Shown: piece after piece, positions 8,578 through 17,128 of the stretch | Numbering within the stretch: position 1 is the stretch's first letter | How the letters are laid out: each line of letters begins with the position of its first letter | Origin: an uncultured Oscillospiraceae bacterium | Lineage (GTDB): Bacteria; Bacillota; Clostridia; Oscillospirales; Acutalibacteraceae | Direction: 5' to 3' | Assembly: GCA_905192745.1 (NCBI GenBank) | Contig: CAJJLZ010000023.1 | Location: 1-35,982, forward strand | DNA: 35,982 bases | Notes under the pieces: generated by a model | What the model was told of the DNA's origin: nothing | What the model saw: only the letters and a program-made list of their open reading frames with translations | The model's database searches: none | Program-made: the position numbers and the translations under genes

Positions 8578-9435
8578 ATGTCCGCCGGAATTTTCAAACC
8601 CAATGTCAGCCGATCGGTATTCGGCAACGTGATGGTCTTCCTGTTCCTGTTGGTTTTCGGCGTCTTTTTTGCATTCCCGATTGTGTATGCAATTATCACC
8701 GCCTTCAAGCCCATGAACGAGATCCTCATTTTCCCTCCGCGCTTTTTTGTCCGTCATCCCACGCTGGATAATTTCATCGAGCTGAGCTATATGGCGGACA
8801 GCTTCTGGGTGCCGCTGATCCGCTATATTTTCAACAGCGTTCTGGTCAGTGTGCTTGGAACCGTCGGCCACCTGCTTCTGTCGAGCATGGCGGCCTACCC
8901 GCTTGCCCGGCACCCGTTCCCGGGCCATCGCTGGATTAAGCAGATCGTGGTGCTTTCCCTGTTGTTCACCGCGTCGGTGACCTATCTGCCTCAGTATGTG
9001 GTGATGTCCCAGCTCAAACTGATTAATACATACGGTGCGCTGATTCTCCCGGCGCTTCAGTCCTCCCTTGGCCTGTACCTGATGATGAACTTCATGGGTA
9101 CCCTTCCCGAAGAGATGCTGGAAGCCGCCCGGATCGACGGGGCGCGGGAGGCCACGATCTACTGGCGGATCGTCATGCCGAACGTTAAGCCCGCCTGGCT
9201 GACGCTGATTATCTTTTCCTTTCAGGGGCTGTGGAAGAGCACCGGCGGTTCGCTGGTTTACAGCGAGGAGATGAAGGTGCTGCCTGCCATTATGGAGCAG
9301 ATCACGGCCGGCGGTATCGCCCGGGCCGGGGTCAGCTCGGCGGCGGTGCTGATTATGATGCTTCCGCCCGTATTGATCTTTATCCTGTCCCAGAAGAGCG
9401 TCATCCAGACCATGAGCACCTCCGGACTGAAGTAA
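8578..9435 (+). CDS. Carbohydrate ABC transporter permease, MalG-type (system 1)
   Basis: A predicted 285-residue membrane permease and the second half of the system 1 channel. The N-terminal helix reads VFLFLLVFGVFFAFPIVYAI. The EAA loop near residue 180 reads EAARIDGAREATIYWRIVMP. ATG 8578 has a strong GGAAGGAGG site. It ends like other MalG-type proteins with a short polar tail. It would form a heterodimer with the preceding permease and accept sugar from the fused binding protein. Confidence 0.93.
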   Translation: MSAGIFKPNVSRSVFGNVMVFLFLLVFGVFFAFPIVYAIITAFKPMNEILIFPPRFFVRHPTLDNFIELSYMADSFWVPLIRYIFNSVLVSVLGTVGHLLLSSMAAYPLARHPFPGHRWIKQIVVLSLLFTASVTYLPQYVVMSQLKLINTYGALILPALQSSLGLYLMMNFMGTLPEEMLEAARIDGAREATIYWRIVMPNVKPAWLTLIIFSFQGLWKSTGGSLVYSEEMKVLPAIMEQITAGGIARAGVSSAAVLIMMLPPVLIFILSQKSVIQTMSTSGLK

Positions 9436-9459
9436 GCACCGCCGAAAGGAGAGCAGGGC

Positions 9460-11517
9460 GTGAAACGAACATTTCGAACCATACGCGGCGTTTTGTGCCG
9501 CGGCCTTATCTGCCTGGCGGGGCTTCTTGCCGCCGCGCTTCCCGCGGCGGCGGAAGGAACCTCCCGGAGCTATACCTATAACAGCCGCGATGAAGCGGTT
9601 CCCACCGCGTCGCCGTATCAGCCCGCCGGCGTGTACTACGGCAAGGACATGGGGGTGGACGCGCTTTCCTCTCCCCGCGACCTGTATGTGACCGATGCAG
9701 GGGAGGTATACCTCCTCGATTCCGGCAACAGCCGGGTGGTGGTTCTCAACAGCGATCTCACCCCTCTGCGGGTAATCCAGCCCGCGGCGGAGGACGGAGA
9801 GCCTCTCGTTTTTGGAGAGGCGGCGGGCATCTCGGTCTGCCGGGACGGCCGCCTCCTGATCGCGGACCGGAAGGGGCAGGCGGTTTATATCCTCGACGCG
9901 GAGGGCCGCCAGCTGAAAAAGATTGAAAAGCCGGATTCCGGCGTTATCCCGGAGAATTTCCAGTTCCAGCCCGTCAAGGCGGCGGAGGACTCCGGCGGTA
10001 TCCTGTATGTGCTGTCCTCGGGCAGCTACAGCGGCGCGCTGCAGTTTGATACGGACGGCAGCTTCATGGGCTTCTACGGCAGTGAAAAGGTAGACCTGAC
10101 CGTAAAGGTACTGGCCAATTATTTCTGGAAAAACATCCTGAGCGATAAGGCGGCGGAAGGTCTCAGCCGTACCGTGCCGGTGGAATTCGTCAGCTTCTGT
10201 ATCGACTCCAAGGATTTCATCTTTACCATCCGCAAGGGCAATGAGGTCACCAGTGGTCAGGTTCGCAAGCTGAACGCCACCGGCGGGAATGTCCTGAAGG
10301 ACAACACCTTCGGCGACCATACGGATAATATTCAGCTGGTTGATCTCGCGGTGGACGACGACGGCTTCATCACGGTGCTGGACGGCGGCAGCGGCCGGCT
10401 CTTCCAGTACGATCAGGACGGCGGGATGCTGTACGCTTTCGCCGGCAAGGGAACGCAGGCCGGCTGCTTCTCCACCGCCGCGGCGGTGGAAACGCTGGGG
10501 GAACAGCTTCTGGTGCTGGATATCGACCGGGGTTCCCTCACCGTTTTTGAACCGACGGAATTTGCGCTGAAAATCCGGGAAGCGACCCTGCTTTACCGGG
10601 ACGGCAAATATCAGGACGCCATGACTCCCTGGCAGGGGGTGCTGGCGTACGATAACGGCTATGAGCAGGCCAATCTGGGCATGGGCAAGGCATACGAGGG
10701 CCTCGGCGAATATACGACCGCCATGTCCTATTATGTCAAGGGCAACGACAAGGATCTGTACAGCGACGCGTTCGGTGAATATCGTTCGGCGTTTATCCGC
10801 CGATATTTTCCGGTGTTTATTGTCCTGCTGGTGGCGGCAATTGCCGTGCCGCTGATCCTTACCGGCCGGCGGAAAGGACCCAAGCCGGTATATGCCGGCG
10901 GCCGGCCCCCGAAAAAATACCCGTTTTATTGTATGTTCCACCCGGTTGAGGGCTACTCCGATCTGAAAAGCGAGAAAAGCGGCTCCTTCCTGCTGGCAAA
11001 CGGTATCCTGCTCGCCTTCTTTATCGTCTCTATTCTGATGAGACAGCTGACCGGTTTCGCTTTCAATGAGAACCGGACCGATCAGTTCAATCTGTGGGTG
11101 ACGCTCTGCTCCACCATCGGCGTATTTATCGCCTTTGTCCTGTGCAACTGGGCGGTGACCACCATTCTGGACGGCAAGGGCAAGTTTCTGGAGATCTGGA
11201 CCTTCTGCGCCTACGCACTGCTTCCCTATGTGATCCTGATGGTTATCGTGATCATTCTCAGCAATGTGCTGACCGGGGAGGAAGCCGCCTTCTACAATAT
11301 GGCCCTGTGGATCACCTACGGCTGGACGGCGATCGCCATGCTGATGGCGATCCGGGAGGTCCACCAGTATTCGCTGACCAAAACCGTAGTCACACTGCTG
11401 ATCACTTTCTTCGCCCTGCTGGTCGTGGTGGTCATCGTGGCGATCCTGTACAGCGTATTCAGCCAGTTTACCAGCTTTATTGCGACGCTGGGGACCGAAA
11501 TCACGATGCATACCTGA
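9460..11517 (+). CDS. NHL-repeat / TPR / YIP1-family membrane protein
   Basis: A predicted 685-residue membrane protein. A signal peptide (LICLAGLLAAALPAAAEG) leads into an NHL-like beta-propeller (about residues 60-365), recognised by repeats such as PRDLYVTDAGEVYLLDSGNS and ISVCRDGRLLIADRKGQAVY. A TPR-like region (about 375-445) contains QANLGMGKAYEGLGEYTTAM. One transmembrane helix follows at about 449-468. The C-terminal 180 residues (from about 507) hold five membrane segments and match the YIP1 family in layout. The propeller and TPR parts would therefore be outside the cell. I recall YIP1/NHL proteins next to DUF5696 proteins and sugar ABC genes in Paenibacillus-like genomes, but no function is established. 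It may act as a surface scaffold or sensor for the transporter. Its start is GTG 9460 with GAAAGGAGAG upstream. Confidence 0.82.
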   Translation: MKRTFRTIRGVLCRGLICLAGLLAAALPAAAEGTSRSYTYNSRDEAVPTASPYQPAGVYYGKDMGVDALSSPRDLYVTDAGEVYLLDSGNSRVVVLNSDLTPLRVIQPAAEDGEPLVFGEAAGISVCRDGRLLIADRKGQAVYILDAEGRQLKKIEKPDSGVIPENFQFQPVKAAEDSGGILYVLSSGSYSGALQFDTDGSFMGFYGSEKVDLTVKVLANYFWKNILSDKAAEGLSRTVPVEFVSFCIDSKDFIFTIRKGNEVTSGQVRKLNATGGNVLKDNTFGDHTDNIQLVDLAVDDDGFITVLDGGSGRLFQYDQDGGMLYAFAGKGTQAGCFSTAAAVETLGEQLLVLDIDRGSLTVFEPTEFALKIREATLLYRDGKYQDAMTPWQGVLAYDNGYEQANLGMGKAYEGLGEYTTAMSYYVKGNDKDLYSDAFGEYRSAFIRRYFPVFIVLLVAAIAVPLILTGRRKGPKPVYAGGRPPKKYPFYCMFHPVEGYSDLKSEKSGSFLLANGILLAFFIVSILMRQLTGFAFNENRTDQFNLWVTLCSTIGVFIAFVLCNWAVTTILDGKGKFLEIWTFCAYALLPYVILMVIVIILSNVLTGEEAAFYNMALWITYGWTAIAMLMAIREVHQYSLTKTVVTLLITFFALLVVVVIVAILYSVFSQFTSFIATLGTEITMHT

Positions 11518-11577
11518 CCCGGCGGAGGGGGAATGGCTCCCTCAGCCAGTTTCTGCGAAAGGAAATGGTACCAGGCC

Positions 11578-13815
11578 ATGAAAAGAAAAACCATACCGAA
11601 AAAGCGGTGGCTGGCCGGTTTTCTGGCTGTGCTTCTGCTGCTTCCCTTCGCCGTGTCGGCCGGGCCGGAAACCACGGAAGAACCGGAGAAACCCGCTGTA
11701 CAGACCGCGGTTCCTGCGGACGGCTATGTCCTTTACGCTGAACAGAGCGGATGGTCCCTCTACGTTCATGAAAAGGACGCGGTGTTCGCCGTGCGGGATG
11801 CGGAAGGCCGCTGCTGGTACAGTACCCCGCCGTCTTACGAGGAGGACGAAACCGCCAAAGGGGACGCCAAGAAGCTGCTGGGTTCCCTGATTCAGATCAA
11901 TTATGCCGACGGATTGGGAAACATCAACGTTCTCAGCAGCCGGAAGGAAAGCGTGGAAAAGGGAACCGCGTCGGTCCGGCGGATCGACGGCGGCGCCCGG
12001 ATGGATTTCCTGTTTGAACGGCAGGGGATTACCGTACCCGTCGAAATCCTCCTGCGGGAGGATGGCGTGGAAATCTCGGTGGTAACGGCGGAAATCACGG
12101 AAACCGCGGACAATTACCGCCTTCTCAGCGTGGAGGTCGCGCCTTACTTTTCGGCGGCCGGCGCGGCGGAGGACGGCTACATTCTGGTTCCTGACGGTTC
12201 CGGTGCGCTGATCGACTGGAAGGATAACGGCGGGTATGCCGAGGATTACAGCCAGTACGTTTACGGACGGGATGAGTCGATTACCCAACTGGAGGCGGGC
12301 GCCGTCACTGAAACGGTTCGCCTGCCGGTGTTCGGCATGAAGCACGGAGATACCGGCTTCACCGGCATTCTTACCGCCGGCGCTTCCCGCGCGGTGCTCA
12401 ACGCTTCCGTGCAGGGAAAACGCTGCGCCTACAGCAATGTGTTTGCTGAATTCCTCTACCGGGATACCGACATGGTGCTGGTGGAGAAGAAAAACCAGAC
12501 GGTCCGCATCGTGGAAACCTCCCATACGGCGGATAAGCGCCAGACCGTCCGGTATGTCCTGACTACCGGCGAGGATGCCTCGTATGTCGGCATGGCTTCC
12601 ATCTACCGGGACTATCTCCTGAACGAGGAAGGCCTGACTTCCCGTGCGAAGGCCGGAAACGCGCCGCTGGTGGTGGAGCTTTTCGGCGGGGTTATGTCCC
12701 AGCAGTATGTGTTCGGTTTTCCGGTAAAGCGGGTCGCCCCGCTGACCACCTTTGAGGACGCGCAAACCATTCTGAACGCCCTGAAGGAAGCCGGCGTGGA
12801 TCAGGTGCTCCTGAACTACACCTACTGGAATAAAGACGCCACCGGCGCAGCCATCCAGACCGCCCTTAAGCCGGAGGGACGGCTGGGCGGCGGCAGCGGC
12901 CTGAAAGCGCTGGCCGCTCTGTGCGGCGGGCAGGACACGCCGCTTTATCTGAACGTCAATACCAACCGCATGGTAAAGAGCGCCTGGGGCTACAACAAGA
13001 AAAACGACGCGGCGTCCTCGGTTCAGCGCAATCCGGCCATGCAGTATGAATACGACCTCAGCACCGGTAAGGCGCTGGTTTCCTCGCCCTCCTTCCTTCT
13101 CAAACCCACCAAGCTCCTTGCGCTGACTCAGCGTCTGGCGGAGAGCGCGGAAAAATACGAAATCACCGGCCTTTCCACCTCCTTCCTGAGCGATGTGCTG
13201 TATTCCGATTTCGGCCGCGGCGCCGTTACCCGGGATCAGTCGGAGGCGATCTGGAAAGAGGCGCTGGCGGCGCTGGCGGCGGGGAAGGGGAGTCTGCTGG
13301 TCGCGGGCGGCAACGCTTACGCGCTTTCGAAGGCCGACTTTGTAACCGACGCGCCGACCGGTTCCAGTCAGTTCCTGATCGAGACCGAAGAGGTTCCCTT
13401 CTATCAGATCGTGCTGCACGGCATTGTTCCGCTTTCCACCACGTCCCTGAACGAGATGGGCAGCGCGCGGCAGGGCCTTCTCAAGGCGGTGGAAACCGGC
13501 AGCAGCCTGAAATACCGCTGGATCGCCCGCAATGAGACCGAGCTTGAGGAGACGGCGTATAACGACGTAATCAGCGCCCGGTATATGGATTGGCTGGATA
13601 CGGCGGTCGCGCAGTATGAGGAAGCGGAAACGCTGCTGAAGACGGTGGCGAATCAAACCATCGTCCGCCACGAAAAGCTGGAAAACGGCGTTTCCCGTAC
13701 CACCTGGTCCGACGGCACCGTGGTTCTTGTGAACTTCAGCAAAGAAGCGGTTTCGGCGGACGGCGCGGAACTGGCGGCGGAGTCCTTCCGCGTGACAAAG
13801 GGGGGAACGGTTTGA
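11578..13815 (+). CDS. Secreted DUF5696-type protein, putative glycan-active enzyme
   Basis: A predicted 745-residue exported protein with the signal peptide FLAVLLLLPFAVSAGPE. The first ~330 residues look like a beta-sandwich (for example YILVPDGSGALIDWKDNGG). The next ~330 look like a TIM-barrel, with ILNALKEAGVDQVLLNYTYW and TPLYLNVNTNRMVKSAWGY as likely strand-end segments. The ending is a short beta region. The layout and neighbours match what I know as DUF5696, often found beside YIP1 proteins and sugar importers. A glycoside hydrolase-like role is plausible, but catalytic residues cannot be assigned. ATG 11578 is chosen because it begins the signal peptide; ATG 11533, with a GGAGGGGG site very close to it, is the alternative. 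The stop overlaps the next gene's TTG start (TTGA), which suggests translational coupling. Confidence 0.8.
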   Translation: MKRKTIPKKRWLAGFLAVLLLLPFAVSAGPETTEEPEKPAVQTAVPADGYVLYAEQSGWSLYVHEKDAVFAVRDAEGRCWYSTPPSYEEDETAKGDAKKLLGSLIQINYADGLGNINVLSSRKESVEKGTASVRRIDGGARMDFLFERQGITVPVEILLREDGVEISVVTAEITETADNYRLLSVEVAPYFSAAGAAEDGYILVPDGSGALIDWKDNGGYAEDYSQYVYGRDESITQLEAGAVTETVRLPVFGMKHGDTGFTGILTAGASRAVLNASVQGKRCAYSNVFAEFLYRDTDMVLVEKKNQTVRIVETSHTADKRQTVRYVLTTGEDASYVGMASIYRDYLLNEEGLTSRAKAGNAPLVVELFGGVMSQQYVFGFPVKRVAPLTTFEDAQTILNALKEAGVDQVLLNYTYWNKDATGAAIQTALKPEGRLGGGSGLKALAALCGGQDTPLYLNVNTNRMVKSAWGYNKKNDAASSVQRNPAMQYEYDLSTGKALVSSPSFLLKPTKLLALTQRLAESAEKYEITGLSTSFLSDVLYSDFGRGAVTRDQSEAIWKEALAALAAGKGSLLVAGGNAYALSKADFVTDAPTGSSQFLIETEEVPFYQIVLHGIVPLSTTSLNEMGSARQGLLKAVETGSSLKYRWIARNETELEETAYNDVISARYMDWLDTAVAQYEEAETLLKTVANQTIVRHEKLENGVSRTTWSDGTVVLVNFSKEAVSADGAELAAESFRVTKGGTV

Positions 13816-14738
13816 AAAAGCAGAAAAACGGTGCGGCGGTTCGTCTGCCGAAATACACTGTGGCGCAGAAGCGCAACGAGCGCTGGGGCTGGCTGTTTAT
13901 TCTCCCGTGGTTCATCGGCGCGGTCTATTTTTTCCTTGTGCCTATGATTCAGTCCGGCGTATACGCCTTCAGCAAGGTGTCCATGCTGGGCGGCGCCACG
14001 AAATTCACCTTTGTCGGACTGGATAACTTCATCTACATGTTTACCGTGGATGCCGAATTCCTGCCGAATCTGGCCGACTCCCTTCTGAAGATGTTCTATC
14101 AGGTGCCGGTTATCGTGATTTTCAGCCTGCTGATTGCCATGGTGCTCCGCGGCAAGTATGTGGGACACACCTTCTTCCGGGCGATGTTTTTCTTCCCGGT
14201 AGTGATCGCGTCCGGCGTGGTTATTACTATCCTGCAAACGCAGGTGATGATGACCGGTTCGGCCACCACTGCGCAGCAGCAGGCATATATGTTCAGTCTT
14301 CCGTCCTTTGACGGTCTGACCGAGCTGTTCGGACTGCCCAGCTTTGCGGTGGATCTGGCGGACAGCGTGGTGAACGGCTTCTTCGATATCACTTGGAAAT
14401 CCGGCGTGCAGATTATTCTTCTTCTGGCGGCAGTGAACCATATTTCGCCGAGTTCCTACGAGGCGGCGGATATCGAAGGGGCGACCGCATGGGAGAAGCT
14501 CTGGAAGATTACGATTCCGATGATCTCGCCGACCATCCTCGTTGTGGTGATTTATTCCATTATCGATTCCTTCACCGATTACAACAACCAGATTATGCGG
14601 ATGATCGACGAATACGCCGGCAATATCAACTATGAATACAGCACGACCATCGGTCTGGTGTACTTTTTGGTAATTCTGGTGCTTGTCGGATTGGTCAATC
14701 TGATTATGGGACGTTTTATTCATTATTCGGTGGACTGA
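13812..14738 (+). CDS. Carbohydrate ABC transporter permease, MalF-type (system 2)
   Basis: A predicted 308-residue permease with about six membrane helices, beginning WLFILPWFIGAVYFFLVPM. Its EAA loop reads EAADIEGATAWEKLWKITIP. It starts at TTG 13812 within the overlap TTGA and has AAGGGGGG about 6 nt upstream. The natural partner, a MalG-type permease, is not next to it but 6.3 kb downstream at 21002, with four surface-protein genes in between. The binding protein of this second system is at 22052. Confidence 0.92.
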   Translation: MKKQKNGAAVRLPKYTVAQKRNERWGWLFILPWFIGAVYFFLVPMIQSGVYAFSKVSMLGGATKFTFVGLDNFIYMFTVDAEFLPNLADSLLKMFYQVPVIVIFSLLIAMVLRGKYVGHTFFRAMFFFPVVIASGVVITILQTQVMMTGSATTAQQQAYMFSLPSFDGLTELFGLPSFAVDLADSVVNGFFDITWKSGVQIILLLAAVNHISPSSYEAADIEGATAWEKLWKITIPMISPTILVVVIYSIIDSFTDYNNQIMRMIDEYAGNINYEYSTTIGLVYFLVILVLVGLVNLIMGRFIHYSVD

Positions 14739-14842
14739 CGTTCCGGTATAAGGCATGTGCGCGGGTCCGGCCCGCTTGAAAACCCATGGAGTTTCCCGCA
14801 AAGGGGATTTCCGCACAGTATTTGAGAAATGGATGGTGCAAC

Positions 14843-15922
14843 ATGAGAAAAGCAGCTGTCAAAAAGATTCTCTCCCTGCTGTCGGTCATGACGCTTCTGG
14901 TTTCGTTTTTCTCCTTCGGCCTGCAGGCCGCGGCGGCGAACGACTCAGTGGTGCTCACGCTGGTAAGCAACAGCGACATCAACCCCCTGATCCGCTTTTA
15001 CGCCATGAAGGAGAACGGTTTCGACAAAGGCGGTCCCTTTAAGGTGGAGTTTGAGTGGAAGGCCGACATCAAGCGGATGCCCGGTAAGGAAGGGATGAAC
15101 TGCTTTACTGGTATTTACGAAATGAACAACACCGAAGCCAAAACCGACGGCTACAGCATAACGAAGAGCACCAACGGCTGGGAAAAGGCATCGTTTACTT
15201 TTCTGGATGTTAAGGGCTGTCTTGATCTGGGGTCAATGATGCCCTATGGCGTTATCAATATCGGCATGTGGTATGCCAAGGGAACCCTTGCCGTCCGGAA
15301 CTTCCGAATCACAAACAAGGCCGGCAAGGTGATGTATTCCCTGAACGATGACCCGGATGTCAAAGCCCTGATCAAGAAAAGCAAGGATGAAAACCTGAGT
15401 AAGTGCAGCCTGAAGGATATTGGCCTGATTAATCCGACGCCCCTGATTCTGGCAACCACATTCGGCGACAATTCCTACGATGTGCTCGTAACGACGGAGG
15501 ACGGCCCGGTGGCTACTACCACGACAAAACACAATATTGTGATCGACGATCCCACCGAGCCGACCAACGGTAAAACCACCACCCGGAATCCAAGCGATAA
15601 AACAACCACCACGGGTACCGGTTCCACCTCGTCCGATCCCTCCGCTTCCTCCACGTCCTCATCCTCTTCTGCTTCTTCCTCCACGGGTTCGGACGGGAGC
15701 ATGGCGTCCACAACCTCCGGCACGGGAACTACCACCAGCGCCGGCGCGACCAAGCCGGCAGATAATACGGATACGGATAATAAGGGCGGCTTCCCGGTTG
15801 CCGGAATTGTGGCGATTGTGATTGCCGCGGTTCTGGTGCTGGCAGTGGCGGTGCTGTATATCCTCGCCGGAACCGGTAAGGTGAAGCTGCCGTTTAACCT
15901 GCCCTTCCTGAACAGAAAATAA
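14843..15922 (+). CDS. Membrane-anchored surface protein with one WYA module (paralogue 1)
   Basis: A predicted 359-residue surface protein of unrecognised family. A signal peptide is followed by one ~200-residue domain. Its landmarks are NSDINPLIRFYAMKENGFDK, a KVEFEWKADI strand, and MWYAKGTLAVRNFRITNKAG leading to VMYSLNDDPD (tryptophan at residue 143). A Thr/Ser-rich linker follows (about 225-312), then one membrane helix (about 316-338, VAGIVAIVIAAVLVLAVAVL) and a short basic tail. The domain therefore sits outside the cell on a flexible stalk. The WYA signature recurs in the next three genes. A beta-sandwich carbohydrate-binding role is a guess from context. ATG 14843 is preferred because it starts the signal peptide (weak site GGATGG); the open frame from 14786 has no ribosome binding site. 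Confidence 0.82.
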   Translation: MRKAAVKKILSLLSVMTLLVSFFSFGLQAAAANDSVVLTLVSNSDINPLIRFYAMKENGFDKGGPFKVEFEWKADIKRMPGKEGMNCFTGIYEMNNTEAKTDGYSITKSTNGWEKASFTFLDVKGCLDLGSMMPYGVINIGMWYAKGTLAVRNFRITNKAGKVMYSLNDDPDVKALIKKSKDENLSKCSLKDIGLINPTPLILATTFGDNSYDVLVTTEDGPVATTTTKHNIVIDDPTEPTNGKTTTRNPSDKTTTTGTGSTSSDPSASSTSSSSSASSSTGSDGSMASTTSGTGTTTSAGATKPADNTDTDNKGGFPVAGIVAIVIAAVLVLAVAVLYILAGTGKVKLPFNLPFLNRK

Positions 15923-15979
15923 ACGCGGATACCTGTACGCTGAAATCTGAAGTCATAGAAAGGGGCTGAATGAATCGTT
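15923..15979 (+). repeat. 57-bp intergenic direct repeat, copy 1
   Basis: The spacer after paralogue 1 is identical to the spacer after paralogue 2 (17072-17128) at 56 of 57 positions; the one change is A to G next to the upstream ATG. It contains the ribosome binding site AAAGGGG and marks the duplication unit. Identity continues into the next signal-peptide coding region. Confidence 0.9.
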
Positions 15980-17071
15980 ATGAAAAAAGCCAAAAGAGTC
16001 CTTTCCGTTTTTCTGGCGTTCGTTTTTCTGGCGTCCCTGTCATCCTTCGGCCTGCATGCCTCGGCGGCGAACGACTCGGTGGTGCTCACGATAATAAGCA
16101 ACAGCGACATTAACCCCGTGATCCGCTTTTACGCCATGAAGGAGAACGGTTTTGACAAGGGCGGCCCCTTTAAGGTGGAGTTTGAGTGGAAGGCCGACAT
16201 CCAGCGTATGCCCGGCAAGGAGAAGATGAACTGCTTTTCCACTATTTATGAAATGAACAATAATGAGAAGATCGTCTATGATGCCAAAAATCCCAATATA
16301 AGCATAAAAACGAGTACGAACGGCTGGGTTACGGCGTCTTTCTCCTTTATCAACATTAAGGGCTGTATTGATGCGGGTATGATGATGCCTTATGGCGTTG
16401 TCAATATCGGCATGTGGTATGCCAAAGGAACCCTTGCCATCCGGAACTTGCGGATCACAAACGCGGCCGGCAAGGTGATGTATTCCCTGAACGACGACCC
16501 GGACGTCAAAGCCCTGATCAAGAAAAGCAAGGATGAAAACCTGAGTAAGTGCAGTCTGAGGGATATCGGCCTGATTAATCCGACGCCCCTGCTTCTGTCG
16601 GCCACCTTCGGCGACGATTCCTACGACGTGCTTGTAACGACGGAGAACGGCCCGGCGGCCACTACCACCACGAAGCATGGCCTGGTAATTGGGGACGATC
16701 CCACCGAGCCGACCAACGGTAAAACCACCACCCGGAATCCAAGCGATAAAACAACCACCACGGGTACCGGTTCCACCTCGTCCGATCCCTCCGCTTCCTC
16801 CACGTCCTCATCCTCTTCTGCTTCTTCCTCCATGGGTTCGGACGGGAGTATGACGGCCGCAACCTCCGGCACGGGGGCTGCTGCCGACGCAAATGCGACC
16901 ACACCGGCGGATAACAAGGATACGGGGAAGAAGAGCGGTCTTCCGGTTGCCGGAATTGTGGCGATTGTGATTGCCGCGGTTCTGGTGCTGGCAGCGGCGG
17001 TGCTGTATATCCTCGCCGGGACCGGTAAGGTGAAGCTGCCGTTTAACCTGCCCTTCCTGAACAGAAAATAA
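15980..17071 (+). CDS. Membrane-anchored surface protein with one WYA module (paralogue 2)
   Basis: A predicted 363-residue surface protein with the same order of parts as paralogue 1: signal peptide (VFLAFVFLASLSSFGLHASA), one module with the WYA signature (MWYAKGTLAIRNLRITNAAG), Ser/Thr linker, one membrane helix and the tail VKLPFNLPFLNRK. It differs from paralogue 1 mainly in a loop around residues 95-112 (KIVYDAKNPNISIKTSTNG), a likely ligand-facing region. ATG 15980 is 14 nt from the AAAGGGG site. An out-of-frame ATG at 15970 is better placed but opens only a 47-codon frame that destroys the signal peptide. The true start is therefore clear, though initiation may be inefficient. Confidence 0.85.
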   Translation: MKKAKRVLSVFLAFVFLASLSSFGLHASAANDSVVLTIISNSDINPVIRFYAMKENGFDKGGPFKVEFEWKADIQRMPGKEKMNCFSTIYEMNNNEKIVYDAKNPNISIKTSTNGWVTASFSFINIKGCIDAGMMMPYGVVNIGMWYAKGTLAIRNLRITNAAGKVMYSLNDDPDVKALIKKSKDENLSKCSLRDIGLINPTPLLLSATFGDDSYDVLVTTENGPAATTTTKHGLVIGDDPTEPTNGKTTTRNPSDKTTTTGTGSTSSDPSASSTSSSSSASSSMGSDGSMTAATSGTGAAADANATTPADNKDTGKKSGLPVAGIVAIVIAAVLVLAAAVLYILAGTGKVKLPFNLPFLNRK

Positions 17072-17128
17072 ACGCGGATACCTGTACGCTGAAATCTGAA
17101 GTCATAGAAAGGGGCTGGATGAATCGTT
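17072..17128 (+). repeat. 57-bp intergenic direct repeat, copy 2
   Basis: This is the partner of the spacer at 15923-15979, with a single substitution, 1149 bp away. It carries the ribosome binding site of paralogue 3. Confidence 0.9.

Noticed and set aside
8104..11511. Very long minus-strand open frame opposite the permease and YIP1 genes
   Set aside because: The translation is rich in His, Arg, Gln and Gly and has no motif. It is the GC-rich shadow of well-supported plus-strand genes; the same applies to the minus frames at 5673-7388, 11542-13671 and 22046-24913.
15970..16113. 47-codon frame starting at the out-of-frame ATG before paralogue 2
   Set aside because: It has good ribosome binding spacing but no protein-like features, and it overlaps the signal-peptide coding region of a clear gene.
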